From Dioctria linearis (Eukaryota > Arthropoda > Insecta > Diptera > Asilidae): DNA of 64,000 nt. Of the stretch, positions 34,620-46,100 are shown in pieces. The notes under the pieces were generated by a model. The model did not search any database, was not told where the DNA came from, and was given only the letters and a program-made list of their open reading frames with translations. Each line of letters opens with the position of its first letter. The stretch's first letter is position 1. Where the stretch lies: NCBI GenBank assembly GCA_963930735.1, contig OZ005741.1, positions 224,011,198 to 224,075,197 of the forward strand, given 5' to 3'. Position numbers and translations under genes: made by a program.

Positions 34620-35935
34620 AAATCTTTCACCTTTAGCTTGAACAACAGCCTTCAAACCTTTGGTGAAAGCCCCACAGGAAGCACGGACGACCCCATCAGA
34701 AATTTCATCCCATATTTTAACTAAAATTTTCCACACTCATTTTTTTAATATTGGAAATTTATTGAGCATGTATCCCCATATGCAAAAATCAAAAGGTTTT
34801 AAGTCTGGTGATGATGAATGCCACTCTTCCTTAGATATGAAATCTGGCAAGTTATGTCGCATCCACTCCTGAACACGTTGGCGGCATGCGATGGTTCTGA
34901 ATCTTGTTGGAAACAAAAGTAAACATCTCCAAATATTTCGGTAGCATTAGGATGAAATAATTTTTTGAAATTTTTTCCAAGTAGTATTCCTTTGTTATTT
35001 TTACCCCTTTATCGACAAAAAGGATGGGTAACTTCCCACGTTTTGAAACAGCACCCCACATCATAACAGAGGAGGCGTGCGATATCTTTCAATTGCTTTT
35101 ACGCTGGTAGGGATATCATTCATACTAACTGCGTACAAACTAGAGCAGAAAGAATCCGGATAATAGTAACCAGAGATAATTAGGATCAGATTCCTCAAAT
35201 TCGGATATCCGGAAAATGTGAAAATTTCCTCCAGATTGCATTGTTTCATTGGGAAAATATAAATTTCATGATATTTTCATTTTATCATTGAAACAACACA
35301 ATTTTAAAGCTTTTTTGCTTGGTCTGGATCCAGAAAGGTCAAATCCGGATCCGAGTAATATGGATCCCGATCCGGAAAGTTCGGATCTGGATTCGGATCC
35401 GGATAGTTCGAATCTGGATCCGGATCTTAAGAATCGGATAGCTCGTATATTAGGATCCAATTTTCAGCTCTAGTACAAACGATCTTTCTGCACGTTGTGT
35501 TGTTGTTGTAGAACGAACAACTTTTCATCAGAAAAAAATACCTCAGAATCTGCGTGCCATTGAAGGAGGTACCGACACTTTTTCACTCTAGCAACTTTCT
35601 GATTTTCCGTTAGACCATGAATTTTCTTTTTCTTGTAGGCCGTTTAAATCTTTATGTATAATGTTGCAGACTGAAGACTTTGAAATTGTTAAGTCTGCAA
35701 CAAGTCTTCTCATTGATTGATGTTGATTTCTTCGAATTCTTTCTCGTATTTCAGTCCTATCTTTTTCTATCAGGATTTTTTATTTTTTCTATAGTACCCG
35801 ACTCCCTGAATCTTGCACTACTCGCTCCACCAATCTTTTGTACACACCTATACTTTTTAAAGCCCGAAATATCTCACAGATCCTTTTACCATTTTTATGT
35901 AGCTGTAAAATTAGCTGACGTTTAGCTTTCATGAT
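34620..35935 (-). pseudogene. maT (DD37D) transposase, broken, with internal insertion
   Basis: Minus strand, N- to C-terminal: MKAKRQLILQLHKNGKRI at about 35930, then the helix-turn-helix part RERIRRNQHQSMRRLVADLT, KLFVLQQQHNVQKDR, then after a gap MMWGAVSKRGKLPILFVDKG, CFQQDSEPSHAAN (second catalytic Asp), a frameshift, QEWMRHNLPDFISKEEW and SPDLKPFDFCIWGYML (third Asp, 37 residues on). It ends in a RASCGAFTKGLKAVVQAKGE block. A 300-400-bp unrelated piece (about 35130-35470) interrupts it. By family it is a cut-and-paste transposase targeting TA. Confidence 0.88.
35325..35462. repeat. Degenerate TCCGGATC/GGATCC tandem tract
   Basis: A 138-bp tract of closely spaced GGATCC, TCCGGA and TCGGAT units with an approximate 9-12-bp spacing. 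It reads as a Asp/Pro/Ser run on one strand and Gly/Ser on the other. It lies inside the insertion in the maT pseudogene. Confidence 0.65.
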
Positions 35936-36053
35936 GATTTATCAATGATTGTCTGATTTAAATAAGGCAAAAATTTTGCAGTATTATAACAATAAGTAAA
36001 GGTGAAAATCACTGACATATATATAAATGGACTGTTTGATCTCCTGTTTCATG

Positions 36054-37570
36054 CATTGAATAAATAACTAATAAGGAAACGGCATATCGGGTGAAAACGT
36101 AAGCATCTCGGCGAAATGTATTATGGTGAATTCTTTTCACCTGAACTGAACCATAACTCGTTCGGTTCCTACACCCAAAAATGTTTTCTTCACCGCACTG
36201 ACACAGAACTGGTTCAGAACGAATATGTTCTTTTCACAGCGGTTCATGTTCGGTTTCTGCTCCGGTTTTGAACTTTCTTGTTCCATGAAAATATGTGGTT
36301 ACGGTTCCGAACTAAACGTCAAATCAAAATTATTTGTTATCAGTGTGATGTGCAAACATTTGGAAGTCAAATTATTTTGTCAAAGTGATTTATTTTTTTA
36401 TTAAAATTATAAACGACGAATATTTTAAAAAGGCATTAAAAGTATAGATGTGCGGTATTATTTTATTAAGTGATTTATTTATTTTTTTGAAATTATAATG
36501 GATGAACATTTTAAAATGTCATTACTCGTAAATCAAATGAGTCGAACGAATTTGAAGAATTTTTGGCAGTTCTTCCCATTTTATAGAGGGAAGAATCGCA
36601 TAGTGTAGAATTTTGTAGAAAATGTTGTTTAATTTATTCCTACTTACTTAATAAATTATCCAAATTGCTTAAATAACTCATCTTGTACCGCGACGCGAAT
36701 CACAATAAAACAGGTTCCAAGTCTCTACCTGTTCTTTTCACCACAAAACCGGGCTGGTTCAAGTATTTTACTTTCTTGCATTCTTTTCACCTTGTCCCCG
36801 CTCAGGACAGGGCTAATTTCGGTGTAAATCTGACAGGTTCTGGTTCAGTTCAGTGCCTGCTCGGTTTTGGTGAAAAGAATTCACCATTAGTGTGCTCTGT
36901 TTGTATTCATTTCGTCATGGCAGTAATGAAATTCTGACATTCTGAAGAGGAACATTTTTTATAATCCGAATTCCTATGTAAAGTAAAGCTCCCCCTTATT
37001 TTCAGATAATATTTCTTGGCGTTGCCTTTGTATGACTGGAATAATTTAGGCACCAATGACAATTCAATTATAAACAAATAAACCGGCATTGGTAAAATGT
37101 TAAATCTTTTGCCATGGCTCTTTATTTTTATGGATATTTCACTTTTATTTTGTTTAAAACAATATAATTAATAAGTAAAACTATTAAGCTTACTTGAAGA
37201 ATGCTTTCCCACGACAATAACTCCGTTCGTTCCTGCAGCACAGCGCACTTCATTATGATAATTTAAGACTCCGGAGTCTCTATTACACAAAACATCGTTC
37301 ACAAAAAAATATTTCGCGCTTATTTCACACTACTATTACGTAAAAATCACGTTTAATTAATTATTTTTCACAATATCGCGAATTCAAAACCGAAACTTAT
37401 TTTCAAAAAATATGAAATGTCAGAATGTTGAACTGACACAAAATAGCGACTAGGCCCTCTTGTCATTTCTCCCCCCCCCCCCCGACCGTAGGTTGCACTG
37501 CCATTGAAATGCTTAAACACGTACACTATTCGCATGATACCCCGCTTCCTTACTAGTTATTTATTCAATG
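36054..37570. mobile_element. hAT-type MITE, family X copy 1, nested in B
   Basis: Ends CATTGAATAAATAACTAATA and the inverted TAGTTATTTATTCAATG, with a perfect 8-bp duplication GTTTCATG at 36046-36053 and 37571-37578. It is in the opposite orientation to copy 2 (38484-38848). Arms: GGAAACGGCATATCGGGTGA on the left; GGAAGCGGGGTATCATGCGA, inverted, on the right. A poly-C run is at 37471-37484. It carries the Harbinger-like element at 36124-36886; without that it is about 751 bp. Confidence 0.92.
36124..36886. mobile_element. Harbinger-like MITE, family H copy 1, nested in X
   Basis: Ends TGGTGAATTCTTTTCACC and GGTGAAAAGAATTCACCA are perfect inverted copies, flanked by TTA (36121-36123, 36887-36889), the PIF/Harbinger duplication. 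Family X copy 2 has the uninterrupted site with a single TAA (38779-38781, inverted), proving the insertion. The interior repeats motifs such as GGTTCAG and TTCTTTTCACC. No transposase is encoded. Confidence 0.93.
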
Positions 37571-37938
37571 GTTTCATGTGGCACCAATTTTGATTTCCGA
37601 AAAAATGCTCTCACGGTCAATGCTACCAACTGTCGTGATATTTAAATTATTTGAGAATTTACGTATATGCATGTCATTGGGATTTACCAAATTTACCACA
37701 AAAGTATTTGGGGCTATTTGTATTGTTAAATTTTAATTATGAGTCGAAGGAAGTGTTTTTTACAAGGCTGTTTTGGTTGGAAACACTGTTGAACCTCAAG
37801 CAATTTCAATCTTTACAGTTCAGTGGGAAAGTATGCTCTCATGGAAAGAGGCAGGAATATGAAAGTGTTGCTATTTTCTTTCATGCATTTTTGGTTCAAC
37901 GAGCAGTCCATTTATATATACATGTCAGTGGTAAAAAT

Positions 37939-38483
37939 TCAAGAAATGAAAAAAAAGTTTCTAGAGAAGTATCCACAATCATTTCTTTCTTGCAGACAAC
38001 AATTTGTGGACACGGTATACTTTGGAAACATGTAGCTAATCTACATTATTTCCAGAGCTCCCCGTAAGATCCAATCCGTTGGAATCAGTGTAAACTTTTT
38101 TCTCTTGAACAATCATTACTGTGGATTCATTAGGCTTATGTTACTAACTGTCTGCTACTATTCTATTTTTAGTTCAAGGACGTTCTTCTACTGGCAAGTT
38201 ACAAATCCCGCATTTTAAGCCATTCTTTTTCATCTATCTCCTTGCGATTTTATGGCTATGCATACAATTAAAGTTTTATAAGCACCGTGTTTTTTTTGTT
38301 TTTAATAACTATTTGTAATTGATATAACAAGATGTGTAGACTTGCACAATAAGAATAATAAGAGCATACTAACAAAACATAACATGTCCGAAAAATTAAA
38401 AAATTAGTATGCTTTCAATACTATTATGCTTTTTGGTCATCTAAACACTTTCAGTTAAAAAACAATTATTTGCTATGTAAATC
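37939..38483. other. Spacer between MITEs
   Basis: No coding or repeat structure supported. Confidence 0.4.
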
Positions 38484-38848
38484 CATTGAATAAATAACCA
38501 ATAAGGAAGCGGGGTTTCGTGCGAATACAGTGTACGTGAGTACGCAATTCAATGACAGTCAAACCTATGGTGCGGGGGGAGAAATGACAAGAGGGCTGGT
38601 CACTTATTTGACAAGTCACTTAAATTATCATAGGCAACGCCAAGAAATATTATCTGAAGATAAGTGGGCGCCAAAAATTTGTTTATTTGACATAGCAATC
38701 TGGATTATAAAAAATGTCCCCTTCAAAATTTCACGGTTTCACTCCTGCCATGACGAAACGAATACAAACAGAGCACACTAATACATTTCGCCGAGATGCT
38801 TACGTTTTCACCCGATATGCCGTTTCCTTATTAGTTATTTATTCAATG
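38484..38848. mobile_element. hAT-type MITE, family X copy 2
   Basis: A 365-bp element with ends CATTGAATAAATAACCAATA and TTAGTTATTTATTCAATG and a perfect 8-bp duplication TGTAAATC (38476-38483, 38849-38856). Relative to copy 1 it lacks about 390 bp of interior and the H insertion, so it is an internally deleted member. It holds the empty H site. Confidence 0.93.
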
Positions 38849-38856
38849 TGTAAATC

Positions 38857-39239
38857 AGACGACAAAACTCTGGCTTTCAGTCAAAAACTAACATATGTAT
38901 CCACTAAAAAAAACACTATAATCTAAAGAACTTGCTTCTTATAAAATTTTGTTCAAGAGAATTTTCACTTGCTATGAAACCGCGGAGGGATTAGAATAAC
39001 GGAGTGCTTGAGAATTGGTAGCCAACAATAGTCCAAACGATTTGAACTGATTGGACTGCTAAAAATACATTTTCTGTTTTAATTGAAAATTTTTCTTCAG
39101 AAATTGTATATAAGGACTGTCCCAGAAAGTATTGCACGGTTTATAATAAATCATAAATATAATCATTTTTGCTACCTGAATCCTCGAAACTAAAACCAGG
39201 CTAATCAATGATGTACCTACTTTCTATATAAACTGCATT
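38857..39239. other. Short spacer
   Basis: Unassigned. CTGTCCCAGAAAGTATTGCA at 39118 resembles the edge of the DD37E element at 52135 for its first ten bases only. Confidence 0.35.
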
Positions 39240-40380
39240 CATTAGCCTTCATCGGCAAGTAATCAAAATGAGTTCGCCTGCTCTATGCTGATGACTCCCT
39301 TTCATATGCTCATTCCATGTCAGCCAACTTCGCTTCTACCAAAGTGGAGTGTCATGTTCTCAAGCTCGATGAGTTCTACAGAAAGTGAGGCATCAAAATC
39401 AATCTGAACAAATCCGAAATGATTTGCATTCGAAACCCCTCCCACCAGGGGAAACCCAATATCGCCACACGCGCCAACAACATCGAAATCGAAGTCAATG
39501 ACGAAAAGCCTTAAAAGAACATCAAATATCTTGGTGTATCTTTTAATAATCTGTTGAAATTTAACGATCACGCGTAAATGATCATGAGAAAAGCTAACTA
39601 CGCTTACTCCCTACTAAACCCTATATATCATCAGAAGGAGAAACGCTCTCCCTAAAGATACAAAGCTGCTGATTTTTAAGCAGCTTATCGGTCCAATTAT
39701 CAGCTTTTGCTTCCTGGCACACAATTTCGTCTTCCTACATGAAGCAAATTAGCACGCTTGAAAGGAAGATCCTCCGGGCCTGTAGAGGATTGTACAGAAG
39801 ACCCGACGGACACTACTTTCCCAACAATCGTTTTGTAAAATAGTGCAAACATCACTCCTATAGAAGACTATCTCCAAACTCTAGCAGTCAAACAACTTGA
39901 GACGATCTGTCAACATCCAAATCAGCTCATTAGTCAGCTTTCAAGCCAACTTCAGGTTGATAACTACCACCATTTATCACCAGGTGAAGAGGAAACTCGG
40001 AAACTAGGAACATTTATTACCTGGGCGAAAAATTTACATTTTTCTCTAGCACAGGAAACCACCATCGTGGCTAGGATACCATCCTGGCGCTGCTCGATCA
40101 TCATGGGACTTATTAACGCTGGACCACTCAGGACCTTCGAAATATTTCTCAACTTGTAGAAGGTAACGCCAGTCATCTTCCCGAGTAATTTCTAACATTC
40201 TACAACCTTCCACTACCACCCAACTTCCCCATTCCATTAAATCCACACACCCGAAAATTGTTAAGACATCAGCTTATATAACTTTTAAGGCTTTCGCGGT
40301 TGCTTACTGACATTTTTATATATGTTTTCCAGATTAGCCGTGTTATAAATAAATTATTTAATGAGTGCTAAAACAAGTAC
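39240..40380 (+). pseudogene. LINE reverse transcriptase, second half, another lineage
   Basis: The plus strand reads LYADDSLSYAHSMSANF (ADD box, in a shifted frame), GIKINLNKSEMICIRNPS, NIKYLGVSFNNLLKFNDH, MRKANYAYSLL, LERKILRAC-like and RRPDGHYFPNN-type segments, then a region ending near 40250. Stops and small frameshifts are frequent. Its wording differs from families J and L here. The 3' end may be ATAAATAAATTATTTAAT at 40347-40364. Confidence 0.75.
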
Positions 40381-40453
40381 TCACCCCGAACGTTTACTTT
40401 AAATTGCATTGAGCGTGGTCACCGGGTAACTGCCTAAATTGTTACATACGATT

Positions 40454-40552
40454 TGAGCTACGCAGATTGTACTGGTGCGTATGCTGTTGTTGTGGTTGAT
40501 GCATTTGTTGTTGCTGTTGTGCCGAGTTTTGTGAACAAACCTAACTCACTAC
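40454..40552 (-). CDS. Candidate Gln/His-rich terminal exon of Xrn2
   Basis: After a TTAG acceptor-like site the minus strand reads in one frame through SQNSAQQQQQMHQPQQQH and YNLRSSNRM to a TAA stop. A glutamine-rich tail ending in a basic residue would suit an insect Xrn2, and the strand and order are right. However, exon 11 ends in phase 1 while this frame enters in phase 0, so a further exon of length 3n+2 would be needed, and I could not find it between 40560 and 42310. The CAG/CAA run could be only a microsatellite. Confidence 0.25.
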
Positions 40553-40671
40553 GTTACTTTTTAAGCAAAGCTTATTTCAGGTTAACCCTGAAGATGTGCG
40601 ATTGAAATTAAGTCGACGTTTTATTTTAATCGCCTCACGAAGGAGACGCTCGCGAGTTTGAATGTTGAAAT

Positions 40672-40945
40672 GGTTTTTCGCATACATTTCTAGAACGGTT
40701 CGTCGGACAGTAAAAATGATTATTAGCAATTTCATAGAATTTCATATTCTGACGAACTTTTCACTACAGTAAAAACATCTAGGAGTGATTGTTTTTACAG
40801 TATACGTAAAAACCAAAAATTTTATATGGCAGCACCAAGGGGCTGCCCGATTTAGTCCATTTTCGAAATTTCATTTACTATTGGCATAAAAGCACCAAGC
40901 ACCGAATATGAGTGCTCTACGTCCACGCGCTCTCAGGCTATTACT
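40672..40945 (-). repeat. Dispersed repeat R, copy 4 (inverted)
   Basis: On the minus strand it carries GAGAGCGCGTGGACGTAGAG, ATGGACTAAATCGGGCAGC, TTTTTACGTATACTGTAAAA and CCGTTCTAGAAATGTATGCG, colinear with copy 2. It lies between the Xrn2 C-terminal candidate and a LINE. Confidence 0.7.
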
Positions 40946-41234
40946 ATTGCTTTATTTTACGTGTGGTTTTGTTACAAGCTCATGCGAGCAGCTGACGCAT
41001 AATCCACCCTCCGCGATGCAGCTGACGATTTTTTCAACTCACTATGATGTCAACTGTTTATAAAAAAAAATTTCAGCTGGCATAACTTACAAAAAGAAAT
41101 GTTTACCACTTTCGCAACCTCCTACATCCACACTCACCGCGGGTGTGTCAGCTGACGCTTGATTCACTTATTAGTCATATCAGATCTGTCGAAAAAGATA
41201 ACAATCGATCGGCATAAAAACACTACCTAAAATG

Positions 41235-41985
41235 CAACGCTACCTCCCGGACTATAATAGAAGAGCAGGGGAGAGACCCAGTACTTTAAGTTTGTTTTAA
41301 AGGGCCATACTCTATCAAAAACCTCTGAAATATCCAGAGCAACGATTTTGGACTCACCAAAATTGTGGAGACTACTGTTCCAACATTCCGTAAGAAAAGT
41401 CAGCAAGTCTCCAGACGAGCGTCCAGTCCAGAAGCCATATTGGCGATCGTTGGTTTCTAGATACTTCATTAATTTGCAGTTAATGATAGATTCAAAAATC
41501 TTCGAAAGAATCGAAGTGATGGTCGATAGCTTGAGGGATCGCTATCCTCTCCTTTTTTGGGAATAGTCTGAAAATGGGTTAGTTTGCAAGCAGTGAAAGA
41601 TCCCTTCCTGTCGAATAAGAGAAGTCAAGTAGAGTAGTTTACGCAGAGGTTAAGCCAAGAATGATGCGCAGCGAAAACTATAATGTCCTGCGGCTTTGGA
41701 GACGTGAATCACCTTAAGGACTTTGAACACATCTCTCGTAATGTGTATTTGCTCTTGTATCTGTGAAGTGGGTGGAAGACGAAAATTTGAAGCGAATCTA
41801 GCAGCCAGCCAAAGTATTAGCCTTATCCAGGGAGTCAACGACCACTTAACCATTATTAAATAGTGAAGGTATAGAGGAACTGGTGAGGTTGTTACCGATG
41901 GTTAAGTTGACAGACCACAAACCTTTGCTATTTTTGTGGCTTGCCAAGATTCTTTGTCTAATACTCTGGCCAAAAAGCAATTTTT
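41235..41985 (-). pseudogene. Family J LINE fragment, inverted
   Basis: The minus strand carries a MKYLETNDRQYGFWTGRSSG block, LLTFLTECWNSSLHNF and SKIVALDISEVFDRVWPF, the RT fingers/palm region of family J, plus an upstream SKAAGHYSFRCASF part. It is colinear with 27290-26600 of the other inverted copy. It lies downstream of Xrn2 exon 11, in the gene's unresolved 3' part. Confidence 0.8.
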
Positions 41986-42320
41986 CTCTCTGACTTGGTG
42001 GTGTTCCGTGTAGTCCTGCTTTGTTTGAAAGCGGAAAATATATCTTATTTTGGTTATTTATTTTATTTAGTTTTTATAAAAATTTCTAATAATTCACTAA
42101 AAATCAAACATGTCCACACAAGATTCATTTGAAATCAAAGCCTTGTCCCACTTCAACTGATAAGCATGATATGTATGTGTTACAATTTTAATTCTCAATG
42201 ATCTTTCCTTAGAAAGTTTCTTACTTCATATCTGTATTGAGGTTCCTTTATTTCAACCCAATTGCCTTTTCTTATTTATCTTATAAAGTGTAAAAAGTAA
42301 AGAAACTACTTTCAACTTAC
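41986..42320. other. Start of the Xrn2 intron after exon 11
   Basis: Begins on the minus strand with the donor GTAAGTTG. No exon with an acceptor and open frame could be recognised here. Confidence 0.4.
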
Positions 42321-43140
42321 CGTTCATTTGCATGGGTGGAGGTATAGCTGCGTAGTTGTTAACCATGCGATGACCAGCTGCTGATAGTGAAGCAGTAGGT
42401 ACATTCGGGTTGAATCCTAAAAAAGAATGTAATAGCATTGAAACTTATAAAACTGAAAAAGACCGTTTTTCAAAATAATACTAACCAATAACTGGTTTGT
42501 AATTATCAGGTCTGTTTTCTGGTGCCAAAACTGTTGGAGGATCTTTAGCTTTCGGTAGTCTTCTGGCTGGAAATATATAGTCATCAGGATAAGCTGGATC
42601 CCGATATCTGACCGTGATAACTTCATTTTCTCCTATATCATGCAGTCCTGGTATAGGTGAATATAGTTCCCTAGAAAATATAAATTGCTCGTTTCAATAA
42701 ATAACATTATAAATGTTATTCTTTCGGAATTTTCATAAAGCTTTTATTGCGATTAACCTCATTGGGCGTTACGGTAAGGTATATTCTATATTATTCTATC
42801 TAGTTGTACAAAACTACAAAAGACATTCTATATTTAACAAGATTTGGAACGGGTTTTCAGCTAGCAGCAATGATGGAGAGTAGAACTATTAGATAAATTC
42901 AAGACATGTGTAAAGAAGCTAAGAAACAAAAAACTCTTGAAACCAACCAACTGTGAATTGATTAAAAGAGGAGACTCGACCCTCTTCTGGAATCTTTGTT
43001 TTTACGATCTAGAACTACACGTGTATGGCATAAGGAAATAGCACCAGATAATTGGAAGAATAGACTGTTATAGTTTCTAACCATAACAAGACTGGTACGG
43101 AAATAAGGAGAAATTATCAACTTAACTTAACTTAACTTAA

Positions 43141-43181
<41 letters not shown>

Positions 43182-46100
43182 TTTATATTAAATGTATTAA
43201 TATATATAAATATGAAATTTTTTAATATTATTTTTAATTATAAAATAATTAAAAATAATATATAAATAATTTATATATATATATATTATTTATATAAATT
43301 ATATAGATATATATATATATATATAAATTATCATCCAAATCTTGCAAATACTGCAAGAAACTGGGAGATTAGCATTAAACTCCAGCACCTATTTGTGGAT
43401 TTAATTAAGATCCTACGCTTTAGAGCAATAGCTGGATAAAAACTAGGTTCACGTTTTTTTTTTTTTTTGTATACATACAATGGAACTATTTCAGGTAACT
43501 GAATAAGGAACGTAGCTTTTGTTAGATCTGCAAGGATCCCCATATCAATGGTCCAAAGCTGTTATTTTGTTTGATCCGGACAAAATCTTACAGTGATTGG
43601 TTGGAATTTTTTTTTCTATATCCGCCAAAACAGTCCCAAGTACAAAGGTTAAGTCAGCCTAGCGATCCTGCTGCATATATACTCAACCGATGCTTGCTTT
43701 AATCTTCAGCAGAAACGCTGAACCGAAAATGAATGTCTTTTCTGGACTTGGAAAAGACCTGAGGAACTAATAAGACGTGCTCAGTCGTGTCAGCAATTCG
43801 AATAGGATAGGATAGAATATCTGTAAACTTTATTTAATTCATTTTTTCGCATCGAAAAAATAACACAAAAGATGAAATTTTTTGTGGTTCAATGAAAATT
43901 TCCTTCGTCCTAGATGGTTTATAACTAATGTTGATATAGTGGTACAAGATACAAGGTACTTGAAAAGGGTTCCATTCTTTAACACCCTGTCCCTTGGAGG
44001 GATTTCACATGTATCCCGTCATAGAATTTGTTTTTAACTTTGACTTTTACAATGATCTTGGTTGGTGAGTTTATATTTCTATTGGAACTCAAATGCGCAG
44101 ACGGTAATTACTCTCCAAAAAGCTTTCTATATACTATAATGCCGCACGTAATATTTTCATCGGCTCGGACCTCACCTAAAATATTAAATCTCATTACATA
44201 ATGTGATAAGATTGAAATGTGTTTATTCCATCTAACATGGGCATAGGTGAAGTTCAGTTAAATAAAAAACAAAAAAACACTGTACATGCTATTTACTAAT
44301 ACTACTTACCCGTTAATTGAAACATTATCATCTGCCAAAAGCACTTGACCTTGCATGCCCTGAAAGGAGACTGGAACTTCAGTCTCTGGCGGAATTTCAT
44401 TTTTGTACTGTGCTTTTAGGAAAGTATAGCCTGGATTTCCAGCTGCTAAATATAGGCGGCTGTCGCCACATTTATTTCGTTGAACTAGAAACAAATAAGA
44501 TATTAACAAATAAAAAATGCATATCTGATATTTGCTGACTTTCTGCTGGAGTTAATTTGCCATAGTATGGCTCAAGAGCTTTAAATAGCCGTCTTTCATC
44601 TACAAACGGTAGTAAAGCAACGCCCTGCCAGGCAAACTTTTTCCCATTTAAATCAATCTTAAAATCCTCAGGATAAAAATCAATAATTGGCGATTTCTGT
44701 AATAAATGAAAAAAAAAAAAACAAAAACGGTAAATATTTATAACGAATGACTCTGAAATAATCGGTTTGCCAAGCTTACGGGATCTGACATAAGTTGCGC
44801 CCATGGTTCAGGTACATGTGAACTACTGGCTGCTGGAAAGACACCCATTAACTGTTCCAATGGATTGAACTATATACATAGAAAAAGTATAAAATATTGT
44901 TAAGGCAATCAGAAAAAATTTAAGATAACTTACGGGCTTTGTTCCTTTTTCAAATTTCGTAGATAATCCTGTTATATTTACAAAATCAGAAGCAAATGGA
45001 GCATAATGGTATGGAAAATACCACTTCCATGAAGCGCATCCTTGATAATAATATTTTAATACCCAACAAAGCCCTCGAACATACTGTAAAGCTACAGAAT
45101 ATCTGAATCCTAAATTATCAGGTCCAACGTCAAATTTAGATTCATAATAACGGTTTTTAAATCCATCTTCCCAAAGTCGAACTTCATCATTTTTCTGATG
45201 ATCTTCCTCTTCATCCTGCTGTGGCTCGGGATTTGCTTCATCATACTTCCGTTTTCGCCCTTTTGCTCCTCCATCATTATTACTACTTCCAGGACGTAAC
45301 ATTGCTTCAAGAGCTGCTGGAGTATCTGATTGGCTTCGAAAATGCTGATGACCCTAATATTAAGATAATAATATTTTAATTCTAAGCATCTTTTAAATAA
45401 TTTCTACTGACTTGTTGCATATTTTGTCTTCTTATATTAGCTGCCTCCTGTCTTGGATTTTGAACTGCATTAGGAAGAATTCCTTGTCCAAGTGGAGTTG
45501 GAGCGAATTGAGGAGAATTGAACATTCTACCAAAATTGTTCGGAGCAGATCCCATACGTCTTCTTTTTGCATTCTCGCGTGCCTTGAATTGTTCTTCACG
45601 ACGTTGTCGTTCTTTGAAAATCTGATCCTCTACTAAGCCCAGATCTGACATTATCAACTGGACACGATTTAAATCAACTTCGCCAGAATCTGTCAAGTAG
45701 CCCTGCAAGAAAGTTGTGTTTATTAAATTAGAAATATGTTTGGAATTTTCTACGCTTAGAAAAGTAATGGCTCCATATCTGCATAGTTAAAATTATTTTG
45801 AAGCACGTTAGAATTTGATGATAAAAAGTACAGTTTAACAATGCCAGGAAAAATATCGTTATCGTACCACTTAAATACTCCTAAATGACAGTTGACAAAC
45901 ATTGTAGTCAAAACCCAGCAATATCCCAATTTCAGAACGCTTAGCACTATGAGGAAGAATATTTTTTTAGATGACACTTCACGTGATTTTTGGCATTGTA
46001 TAACACACCCTCACTATCATGTAAGTTAGACATAAGACATGTGAGTTAGACATAATAATGGATAGAACTGTAAGTAAGTTCATGAAGAAAAAGGTAATAT

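Larger units (their letters stand above)
36010..37930. mobile_element. hAT-type MITE, family B copy 2, host of a nested insertion
   Basis: Ends CACTGACATATATATAAATG and the inverted CATTTATATATACATGTCAG-TG match family B copy 1. The 8-bp flanks GTGAAAAT (36002-36009) and GTAAAAAT (37931-37938) differ by one base. Without the nested family X element and its duplication (1525 bp), B is about 396 bp, near copy 1's 506 bp. Confidence 0.85.

Noticed and set aside
35249..35473. Asp/Pro/Ser-repeat ORF
   Set aside because: It is the translation of the TCCGGATCC tandem tract, not a protein gene.
37651..38067. 138-codon plus-strand ORF
   Set aside because: It spans the right end and target duplication of MITE B, so it cannot be an ancestral gene.
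39116..39140. CTGTCCCAGA shared with the edge of the DD37E element
   Set aside because: Only about ten bases match and no second end or transposase is present.
43083..43140. CTTAACTTAA run as a LINE tail
   Set aside because: The preceding possible LINE words are too weak, and the run merges with a TA microsatellite.
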